Below, in pieces: positions 47,922-57,100 of a stretch of DNA of 64,000 bases. Position 1 is the stretch's first letter. Each line of letters begins with the position of its first letter. This stretch comes from Anthopleura xanthogrammica. Its lineage: Eukaryota; Cnidaria; Anthozoa; Actiniaria; Actiniidae. The stretch is taken from the NCBI GenBank assembly GCA_964019055.1, contig OZ025207.1, positions 20,491,617 through 20,555,616 on the forward strand, written 5' to 3'. Made by a program: the position numbers and the translations under genes. The notes beneath the pieces are model-generated. The model was given only the letters and a program-made list of their open reading frames with translations. It ran no database searches and was not told the DNA's origin.

Positions 47922-50377
47922 GATAGAAATCTTACGGTGTACTTTTCCTCATAATCCTGATTCTTTTGTTTAATAATATCAACTATTGCTGGAATAAGAG
48001 AATTGGTGTTAGTGATAATTTGAAATTTATCCACACTGCCATCTTCATGGAACGCTGTTAGATAAAATTGGATGCTTTTAATCTTTGTATTAGTTTCGAA
48101 TATGCAGCTTAAGCAGTGATGTGAAAAACATATTATGAGTCCAGTATTTCCATTTATGTTGTTTAATATTAATGTTTGGAGGTCAAGTCTGCTGCTAGTA
48201 GATACGCAATTAAATATGCCTTGTTTATGCCCTGTATAAACTATGTCGATAGCTGCATCATATATCTTAAGTTTGTTTGGAAGTTCATTTACAGTGACAC
48301 TGTTTTCAGTACTTGTACATGTTAGTTGTTCAAAATAGAGCTGTTTTCCATGATCAACAATTGAGTCTAAGGTTTGTGAATCCCAGTAGCTACAGGATGT
48401 GACAAGGGAAAAGCAAATGCTGTAAAAAGATAAAGCACAGCAATATTTTATGTGATATTCACTGCTGTTGCTGGCTGTAGTTGATGTACCATTCTCATCG
48501 TGCATTCCAGACATGTTTGAGCAACAAGAAGAATAATTAGAAATGGTTTCTAACTCATTTTCCACTGCTGTAATGCTTACACCCTTTAATTCAAACAAAG
48601 TATTTACATTTGTATAGACATGCTGAAAATAGTGTATTACATCATCTATAGTTTGTGCCTCTAACAATACACAAGTACCATAAGGATGAGCCATACCTTC
48701 TGCATCCCTGGCATGAGAGTCAAATATTTTATATTTACCATCAGGGGTACAATATATACTGACAGTACTGCACTCAATTGTTAAGAGAAATGAATGGTAA
48801 TTCCCCCTTAATAATGATTGCATAGCATCAGCAAAAGGCATGCAGTAATCAAAATCCTGTATGGCACAAAGAGTAGAGTGTATAGTACCATTATAGCTTG
48901 CACTGTATGTAAGCTGAAAGGTATTATTAAAGACTATAATCATTTCAGGTACCTCTGTTAGTAGTAAGAAGGATTGTTTGAATAATATAGATAAGTAGGA
49001 ATACAATTCATTACCAACATTCATGATATTTACTAAGTCCATGGGGGTAGTAATACCATTACTTCTGTAGTTATAGATCAGTGAAGTTACAGACATTGCA
49101 ACACATTGGCTACCCGCATTACATCCAAACACTGCTACATTGCCTTGACTATAAGGTGCCTGGATTGTCTTTGTATGATCAATAGGACCAGGATTTATCT
49201 CAATATCATTAGACAGACTAAACCTACAATGATTCACCCTGTGATTCAGACTCTTATACACAGATTTTATACTGCATGTACTACTGGAAAAAAGAAGATA
49301 ATGCTCGGTGCACTTTAATTTTTCTCTTTTATTGCAAGTTTTTCGTTTCTTTCTTCTACACGTTATGGACCAACTACAACTTGCACATTTTTTCCTAAAA
49401 TTATTCCCAGCTGAACAGTTCGCTTTGCGTACGTGGCTACTAAAATATTTGTCTTTGCTATATAATACATACATATGAGCAAATAAATGGATATTAGAAG
49501 ACTTTGGATTGTTTTTTTTGATACATTTTCTTAGCGCTTTTCTTTGTTTTCTACTTTTTTTTAAATCACGGGCTAGTTTTTTAAAAGGAATCCTGCTTGG
49601 TTCACGATCACTTCTTACAGCGTAGCATTGTTGTGAACTTACGATATTATTAGTCTTACAGTAAATAAACTTCGAATAACGAGATCTCAAATCATTTATA
49701 GAACGTTTATTATCACCAATGAATACAGTTACAGATAAATGTATACCTCTCTCAAAAATATCACAGTCATTGAATGTAAGTTTGTATTTCTGGATACATT
49801 CGTGACTTGTCTGATATATACTTATAAAGAAACTCGTAAAGACAACAATGCCCAATAATAAATCGAGTTGAACAAATGAGATTGTGCTCTGAAACACACA
49901 GCAATTCAATAGAATAAAACCGATTATAATTACATGAATAAACAAAGAATTCACCTTGAGTTTCAGTGGATTACAGTTATTATTTTCAAGACACTTCTTG
50001 TCATCCTTAGAAGTTTTCGACATGGCGTCTTCGAAGATCACAATCTGCTCGTATGACTTGAAGTTCTTGTAATCACCTTCAAAGTTTTGTTCGTCCGTTT
50101 TTTCGTAGTTTGTATCAGTATAGTTCGTACTTGAGATTTGGTAACGACTAGTTTCTCTAAGTAGTTCTAAGATTCTCATAGTTTGCTCATAGATTCTCAA
50201 AGATATCTCATAGATACTAACACTTCTCTCTTTGAGTACGTGGACCAACCCGTTCCAAAATCGCTCAATAACATCTTTTAGTGTGGGTTTACCACGTACG
50301 GCGTGTGTGTTTGTAAGTAGTTTAAGCGTAGCGTTAAAAAACCTAAAGACAATAGTACGCAACATGCCTACAGACAA
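47846..50377 (-). CDS. Helentron N-terminal ORF: membrane segments, 2A-like motif, tegument-like protease
   Basis: 843 residues, intact. Residues 1-120 are charged and helical. Two hydrophobic segments at about 145-165 and 168-188 look membrane-spanning. A Lys/Arg-rich and Cys-rich stretch follows. A 2A-like motif DIEINPGP lies at 391-398. After it, GNVAVFGCNAGSQCVAMS carries the likely catalytic Cys 425, and FDSHARDAEGMAHPYGTCVLLEA carries Asp 553 and His 555. This matches the herpesvirus-tegument-type deubiquitinase fold (C76-like), reported in several transposon and virus proteins. The ORF end overlaps the start of the Rep ORF by 76 bases in another frame, and both readings are similar in sense, so a frameshift or a fusion is likely. 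Roles are inferred. Confidence 0.8.
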   Translation of the reverse strand: MSVGMLRTIVFRFFNATLKLLTNTHAVRGKPTLKDVIERFWNGLVHVLKERSVSIYEISLRIYEQTMRILELLRETSRYQISSTNYTDTNYEKTDEQNFEGDYKNFKSYEQIVIFEDAMSKTSKDDKKCLENNNCNPLKLKVNSLFIHVIIIGFILLNCCVFQSTISFVQLDLLLGIVVFTSFFISIYQTSHECIQKYKLTFNDCDIFERGIHLSVTVFIGDNKRSINDLRSRYSKFIYCKTNNIVSSQQCYAVRSDREPSRIPFKKLARDLKKSRKQRKALRKCIKKNNPKSSNIHLFAHMYVLYSKDKYFSSHVRKANCSAGNNFRKKCASCSWSITCRRKKRKTCNKREKLKCTEHYLLFSSSTCSIKSVYKSLNHRVNHCRFSLSNDIEINPGPIDHTKTIQAPYSQGNVAVFGCNAGSQCVAMSVTSLIYNYRSNGITTPMDLVNIMNVGNELYSYLSILFKQSFLLLTEVPEMIIVFNNTFQLTYSASYNGTIHSTLCAIQDFDYCMPFADAMQSLLRGNYHSFLLTIECSTVSIYCTPDGKYKIFDSHARDAEGMAHPYGTCVLLEAQTIDDVIHYFQHVYTNVNTLFELKGVSITAVENELETISNYSSCCSNMSGMHDENGTSTTASNSSEYHIKYCCALSFYSICFSLVTSCSYWDSQTLDSIVDHGKQLYFEQLTCTSTENSVTVNELPNKLKIYDAAIDIVYTGHKQGIFNCVSTSSRLDLQTLILNNINGNTGLIICFSHHCLSCIFETNTKIKSIQFYLTAFHEDGSVDKFQIITNTNSLIPAIVDIIKQKNQDYEEKYTVRFLSCSSNMSNTLRQNVLKNINLMHRKK
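49184..49207 (-). other. 2A-like ribosome-skipping motif DIEINPGP
   Basis: It fits the D-x-E-x-NPGP consensus exactly and is preceded by a short Leu/Ser/Asn stretch. In 2A peptides the ribosome skips between the Gly and final Pro, releasing the upstream part. Here that would free the 397-residue membrane segment from the protease. Activity is untested. Confidence 0.7.
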
Positions 50378-50587
50378 ACTAGTACTTCGCGAACCCTGAA
50401 CGAATGAATTAATGGTGACACAACACTAAAAACTATAAATACATCGATGTCGTGTGGCAACTTCATTGGACATTGGACATTGTTTACAAGTTCTCGACCA
50501 ATCATAACGTGTGAAATTATGGTATACCTGACGCCCGAAAAACGCTTCTCATTTTAAGACTGGTTTGCTACCATAGCAACCCAGTAA

Positions 50588-51935
50588 TTATGCTGTCTCG
50601 AATTTGGTTCACTACTTGGACGACTTTATCATGGCCGGCCCGCCACACTCGGACGCATGCGCACTCGATTTGAGCAATGCTTGCAGAATCTGTGATCAGC
50701 TAGGCCTGCCGTTACACCCAGATAAATGCGTCGGACCAGTGTCGACACTCGTAGTTTTAGGTATTGAACTAGACTCAATCAACCAAATTGCACACCTTCC
50801 CGCAGAAAAGCTCTTAAACCTTCAGCAACTTCTCCATCGGTGGAGGTCTCGAAGATGGTGCAACAAGCAAGAGTTAGAATCGCTGATAGGCCACCTTCAC
50901 CATGCAGCCAAGGTAGTATGGCCGGGACGCACATTCATCAGACGAATGATAGATTTGCTTTGCTGCTTCCGCAAGCCCCAGCTCCCTATCAGGATCAACA
51001 CAGAGTTCCGACGCAACCTCGAGTGGTGGCACCGATTCCTCAGCACGTGGAATGGCATCAGTTTCTGGCTCTGTCCAGGTACTCCGGTCATACATAATCT
51101 GGAGGTCGTCTCAGACGCATCTGGAGCAATCGGATATGGTGCGTTCTATAACCAGGAGTGGTTTAACGGCAGATGGCATGACATCCAGTCAACGCAGTCC
51201 ATTGCCTACAAAGAAATGTTTCCGGTCATCTTAGCTGCTCACCTATGGGGTCAATACTGGTCGCAGCAACATGTGCTATTCCGTTCAGACAACGAAGCTG
51301 TCGTGGCCATACTGAATAAGAGAACGTCTAAAGTCCCAGACCTTATGCTGCTTCTACGCAGTCTACTGCACGCTGCAGTGCATTTTAGCTTCTTATTCTC
51401 ATCTGAACACATCCCTGGAATCCACAATTCCATTGCTGACGCACTGTCTCGTTTTAATTGGCAGGAGTTCAGGCGTGTGGCACCATCGGCTTGACCACAT
51501 CCGACTCCATTACCCCTACAACTCATCGACGAATTGACGATCCCTTACTAGAGCGTCAGTGCCACGAATTTCTTCTCAATGGTCTTACTCTTACTACTCG
51601 TCACACATACGCTTCAGCTCAACGACAGTTTATAGAATTCTGTCGCGAGATGGGATTGTCACCCATTTTTTCCACCCATTTGTCCAACTCCATCCGGCAT
51701 CAATCAATTAAAGTATACCTGTCGGCGGTCCGTGCCCTCCACATCGAATAGGGTTTTTCCGATCCACTCGTTAATTGCCAAAAGGCTTCAACAAGTGATC
51801 CGCAGTATCAAACGCTCACAAGGATCAACAACATCACAACGCCTCCCAGTAACCGACTCGTTGATGTTGAACATTTTTAATGCGCTGGACCTCTCGCTCT
51901 TTCACCACACAATGAGTCATGCTGGAGTCGTGCCC
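50588..51935 (+). pseudogene. DIRS-type retroelement fragment: RT end, RNase H, recombinase start
   Basis: It begins abruptly at the Helentron's 5' end with HYLDDF, the catalytic reverse-transcriptase box, then the thumb (VLGIELDS), RNase H (VSDASGAIGYGA, YKEMFPVI, RSDNEAVVA, GIHNSIADALSRF). A frameshift near 51,470 leads into a tyrosine-recombinase N-domain (RHTYASAQRQFIEFC, HQSIKVYLSAVRALHIE) and, after a second shift near 51,750, RSIKRSQG and LPVTDSLMLNIF. RT-RNase H followed by a tyrosine recombinase is diagnostic of DIRS elements. The catalytic C-terminal half of the recombinase is missing, replaced by a YqaJ-type gene near 51,935. Confidence 0.85.
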
Positions 51936-51939
51936 CCAT

Positions 51940-53916
51940 GTAGCAAGCATTTTATTTTATATTGAGGCATGGACCCGAATACACGGAAAGTTAGCCTGCA
52001 CTCAAGTTAAATGTACCTGGCTCCTTCCAACTTACGTCAATGAAGTCCCGTATTCTGAAGTTCAACACATAAATTTTAAATCAGCCATGAAAATGAAATC
52101 TGAATTAGACGAGAAGATTGATAATCCAAGATCAAGTTTGATGCCTCCCAATATAAATACAGTGGTGAAGTCTTCCTCTGATGCCATCCCTACAGATACT
52201 GAGATGAAGAATTTTTTTTCAAAGTTAAATGAAAGCCAAAAAAAACAGTCATTCTTTCTTTAATGCCTCCATATGAAGATCAATTTGTTCTCAAAAGTCG
52301 ACGAGTTCCAACATTAACAGCCCTTTATACTCATGAAAATCTGAGGTTTAACTACCCAGAACTGTTGAAGAAGTGCTCAGAAATCGAAATTTCCCTTTCC
52401 GATTCTGAGATTGGTAAAACAGGACTCAAGGGATCAGTCGCATGGAAGTGCATTTTTTAAACATAGAGCTGGTCGAATTGGTGCTTCAATTAGCTATGCT
52501 GCTGCCCACACAAATCCTGCCCAACCATCCATCTCTCTTATTAAGAAAATTTGCTATCCCCAATTATTTAGAGTTAACAACAAAGCAGTAAATCATGGTA
52601 TCAAAAATGAAGGGAAAGCAATAGAGGCTGATAGCACCCTGATGTCTGCAAACCACAAAGATTTTGTGCTCAAGAATTGTGGAGTGTTCATTGACAAGGA
52701 ACATCCCTGGATACATGCCACACCTGATTTCCTGTGTACTTGCTCCTGTTGTGGTGATGGGTGCGGAGAAGTAAAATGCCCATATACCATTGAAAACTGG
52801 GACTTTAATAGCTATGCGAACAAGAAAAGTTCTTTCCTCGATTAAGTTGATGGCAACTTTAGACTAAAGAGAAACCATCAATATTTTTCCAACAACAAAT
52901 CTTTATTACTGGTCATAAATATTGTGATTTTGTTGTATGTGCTATCCATGACAACAAACCACAGTTTTTCATGGAAAGAATCTTGCCAGATCCAAAGCAC
53001 TGGGAAGCTATTGTGCCTAAGATTACAAAAGTGTGGAGGACTTGTGTACTACTTGAGATTATGGCACGTTGGTACAAAGAAAACAGCACTTACCCGAGCT
53101 CCAACCAGCAAGACAATCATCTGGAATTTGTTACTGTAGAATAAATTCTGAAGAGAGTACAGTCCACTGCAGTAACCCTAATTGCCTAATAAAGGAATTT
53201 CATTATTCCTGTTTGCAAATGTCAGACCCTGTCCCCAAAGTTTGGTACTGCCCTAACTGTCGCCTGTTAGCAGAATTCAAAAGATCTAAGAAAGCATAAA
53301 AGGGGAGCACTGTTAAAAGCCCACACAATGATGACGCATTGAAATTGGATAGAATTTGTGTCTGTGGCTCATCACCCAAAAGTAAATGAAAGGCTTCTGA
53401 AATGCCACAGTGACAATTGCAAAAATGGGAAATTTTTTCATCTGCATTGCCTTGATTATAAAAGAATGCCCAATAAGTCAAACCACATGGATGTGCAGCA
53501 CTTGCAAGGTGTCCCAAACAGCCAAAGCTACTAATTCCAGTTCTACTGGTCCTACTACTTGTTCTTCTTCAGCAGATAACAATGCCAATACTGTGCATAC
53601 AGGTTATGTAAGTGATGCTAGTGATGATGATGAAGTTGAAATAACACAAGTCACTAAAGGAGTCATAGATAAAAGGGCACCCCTTGGCGGGCTTGATGAC
53701 AGCCACTTTGATATCATTCATTCCCCTACAGGATGGTTGGATTGTACAATCATTCAACAAGCACAAGTATGTTTAAGAAATATCAATCCTTTAATACAAA
53801 GTTTTCAAAGAACAACTCTTGGTCCTATCAGGAACTTTGACATTGTGACTTCTGAATTTGTCCAAATACTACATACAGGACATATGCACTGGGTGTGTAT
53901 CAGCTCTATTAGTTGT
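51940..53916 (+). pseudogene. YqaJ exonuclease / PHD / Ulp1-like gene remnant
   Basis: A multi-copy gene type of cnidarian genomes, here in several shifted frames. It reads YIEAWTRIHGKLACTQVKC (51,958), IPPYEDQFVLKSR-like, HRAGRIGASISYAA, then the YqaJ nuclease blocks: GIKNEGKAIEAD, PWIHATPDFLC and CGEVKCPYTIE. A PHD finger follows (CNPNCLIKEFHYSCL, then WYCPNC near 53,240). The last part has a Ulp1/adenain-like protease region (GWLDCTIIQQAQV, VQILHTGHMHWVCISSI) containing the His box; the catalytic Cys region is lost where micro-exon DNA begins at 53,917. YqaJ nucleases trim DNA ends; Ulp1-like enzymes cut peptide tags. At least three frameshifts make this a dead copy. Confidence 0.8.
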
Positions 53917-54130
53917 ATTTTTTAATATATCGTATATTTTATATGATATTTATATAATCTATAAGGTTTATCAACATAATACCATTTGACTCTTATTGCA
54001 GTGGAACTCCGTTCTACTGCCACCCGCTTACATAATACAGCCACTCGGTTATTAATATTACGGAAAGTTTTGTAGATAGCGAAGAAATATCCCTACATTC
54101 CCTATTAAATTTATATGCTTAATACTAACT
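53917..54130 (+). pseudogene. Micro-exon gene, copy 2b (first-intron fragment)
   Basis: This is a 3' part of the intron after exon a (about 200 bases, over 90 percent like copies 2 and 3), ending where the 5' UTR exon of copy 3 begins. It shows that a further tandem copy existed and that the copies recombined. The YqaJ-type gene cut away its exon a. Confidence 0.6.
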
Positions 54131-57100
54131 AGCTTTTTAACACTTTGTAAGTCGTATATCTAAAAACTCCTACACTTTAGCTTATAAAGGAGGTGCAATT
54201 GTTTTTGCTTTTCTTCATTAACTATGAATTACTCAGTGTACAGCAAAAAGTGGTGCAAATATCTGAAAATATCATATACATGCATATTAGTATGAACAAT
54301 AGTTACATGAAAATAAAGTGATATCAAAACGAAGGAGTAACTATAATTTATTAATTTTTCTCATTTTAATTCTCAGATGATTACTATAACATACGAATTC
54401 AACTTGTCAGAAGGTGCGATGGAAAGTGAGTATTTTTTAATATATCGTAGATTTTATATTATATTTATATAATCTATAAGGTTTATCAACATAATACCAT
54501 TTGACTTGTATTGCAGTGGAACTCTGTTCTCCTCCCACCCGCTTAATAAAGCCACTCGCTTATTAAAGTTACTGAAAGTTTTGTATACGGCGAAGAAATG
54601 TTCCTACATTGCCTATTAAATTTATACGCTTAATACTAACACCTTTTGATATTGCAAACTGTACGTTTTCAATAACTTCATTCACTATTTTGTATACAAA
54701 GTTAACCAAGTTCATATTACTTATACTGGTTATCTGCGCTGTATGCTTTGAAATATCACAACCATGCTTTGAGAGCGTTTTTATTAACATTATATGAGTA
54801 CCGTCTTCAGCGTGAATACAATTGAGTACTGTGTTCAGTTGTTTGTCAGTTTGCTTTTGATTATGCTAGTTGAACACTAAACAATTTTCAAAAGCATAGC
54901 ATTTCACTTTTATTATTACTCACTTTTCATCATCATAATGGTTTTTAAGATTATCATACTATTTTTATTTTATTTTGCAGTTACCATCGAATTAAAGTCT
55001 CCCATTGTGGGAAACTATATATTTATTTTGGGATTGTGAGTATCAATAATGCATATTTAATAAAATTCACAAGGAATGATCTCTGATTTACAGTGTTCCC
55101 GTAATAGAATCTACAAAATTGCTGTGTATAGAGGAGGTGAAAGTTATCAATTTTTTCATTTATTTATTTATATATATTTTTTTGTTTGTTCTTTCAGTGA
55201 GTTCAGTGTTCCCCTTCTTATGTAGTAAGTTCAACTTTCTTTTAAATTAATAAAAGTATAAAAGATATAAGTTATATGTATTTTTATATTATGAAGTATT
55301 TCTTTATCAAACTGTTATAAACACATTGTATGTGTATAGATTTCATTTTGAATATGAATGAGCATGTTTTTTATATAAAACATTTCACTATAAACCCTGA
55401 TTTCTGTTTTCAGATCAAAATGTAATCAATATATTCTACTACAAAGTATGTTTTGATCTTATTAGTTATTTATGGATGTTTTCTACATCATGTTTTACCA
55501 TACGTAAAAAAAACTTATGTACCATTCATATTTTTAAAAACTATAAAATATTATACATGCTTTTTTGTAATTAATGAGCTTTGAAGCTTATTAATTATTA
55601 TTGTTTTAAATTATCGTTCAGTAATAATATTCTTTTATTTTTCAGTTACAGTTACAGCGTTGGCGATGTTTTATTGAAATCTTCTTCGTTTTTTTTTTTA
55701 TTGAATTGTAAGTATAATTACATACACATAACTATATATGCATATTTGTATGTGTGCATGTATTAATTTTTTGAGTTATACATTTATCTGTACCTTTACA
55801 TATGGATGGCTCAACACTGTTCTACCATACTACACTTCTCAGTCGAGTTTGACAGGGCACAAGTTTTGTCGCGACGTTTTGTCGATGAAATGTGCATGTT
55901 GTCAGGGGTAACGTCAAAAGATATCAGTAGGATGACGAGCCGATAGCGGCTAACGAGCACGGGAAAATTCGCTTGTGGACTCTATATCGAACCTAGCAAA
56001 CGCGACTTTGATCCTTTCAAACGATTCTGGTATTTCTGCTATCGAAGATGATTCAGTTGAAAGTTTTTTACAATATATCCTTTAATAAAGACCGCTGTGA
56101 GATAATATCAGCAGATGAAGCAGAACTATTGTCGTTCGAAGATTTAATGAAGACCGTAAGGAAGAAAGTCGAGTGTTTGGAGTTTATTCCTGACGAGGAA
56201 CTGAGAATAAAATACAAGGACGATGAAAATACTTTCATTAATCTACGCTCAGGAGATTCCCTATGTGATGCTATAAGATGCGCAAGTTTGGTCCAAGGAG
56301 CGACTTTCCGAAGGTTAACAATGAAAATTACATGGCAGCCAAAAACAACGCCGGAACTGATTGCGAAGAGACGTGAAAGTTTGAAAACCCCTTGTGAGAA
56401 AATCTACTAGCGAATTTTTCCCGCGCTCGTTAGCCGCTATCGGCTCGTCATCCTACTGATATCTTTTGACGTTACCCCTGACAACATGCACATTTCATCG
56501 ACAAAACGTCGCGACAAAACTTGTGCCCTGTCAAACTCGACTGAGAAGCGTAGTATCTAAATCCTGGAATCATTGAACTAAATCCTGGCCCCAGCCAAAT
56601 TCATTCTTCGTCAAATAATATCTCCTTGAGCTCTACAATTAACTCTTCAAGTCAGCCTGTCAGCCCTACTGCTCAACCTTCCTCTAGTCCTAACGCTAGA
56701 TCGTCCATTTACAAAGACTTGCCGTTACCTAAGAAAGGTCTGAACTTCTGCCACATTAATGTGTGCTCCCTGACAAACAAAATCGATGAAATAAGACTGA
56801 TACTTTCAAGTCATATTGCCTCTATGAATCCAAAGAAACCTAACCTCCTGCTTATAACGGAATGTGTGAAGTCCGTTCGCTACCAAGGAATTTGTAGTCT
56901 CGGTACAGTTTCTCGGAAGAAATTCATTACATATAACAACTTTAGGTATAACGACATGGTTCAAAGAGAAAACTGGTGTAGTTGGAACCATGTCGTTATA
57001 CCTAAAGTTGCTATATGTAATGCATTTCTTCCGAGAAACCGAGACTACAAATTTCTTGGTAGCGAACGGACTTCACACATTCCGTTATAACAAAACGGAG

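Larger units (their letters stand above)
41190..50587 (-). mobile_element. Helentron (Helitron2-type) rolling-circle transposon
   Basis: Order on the minus strand: 5' terminus at about 50,587, N-terminal ORF, Rep nuclease, PIF1-type helicase, endonuclease, then about 1.1 kb of AT-rich 3' sequence (41,190-42,285) with no gene seen. The 5' end is fixed by the truncated relative at 28,546-29,502: both stop at CAACCCAGTAA. A short inverted repeat, TTTGCTACCATAGCAA, lies just inside it. The 3' end is less sure. It borders the micro-exon unit near 41,190. A fused endonuclease after the helicase is characteristic of Helentrons. Internal stops in Rep suggest this copy is dead. Confidence 0.85.
55830..56553 (+). 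mobile_element. 724-bp TIR element carrying a PB1-domain ORF
   Basis: The ends are inverted copies of about 145 bp with only about three differences, starting CTACRCTTCTCAGTCGAG. They are flanked by TA on both sides (55828-55829 and 56554-56555). Comparison with the paralogous copy at 39,540-39,580 shows the TA as a single site, so insertion is clear. No transposase is inside, so it must be non-autonomous. TA duplications suggest the Tc1/mariner group, but the long TIRs are unusual and the superfamily is not settled. Near-identical arms point to recent activity. Confidence 0.85.

Noticed and set aside
50840..51526. Alternative frames over the DIRS RNase H
   Set aside because: The frame with RT and RNase H motifs is clear; these are shadows.
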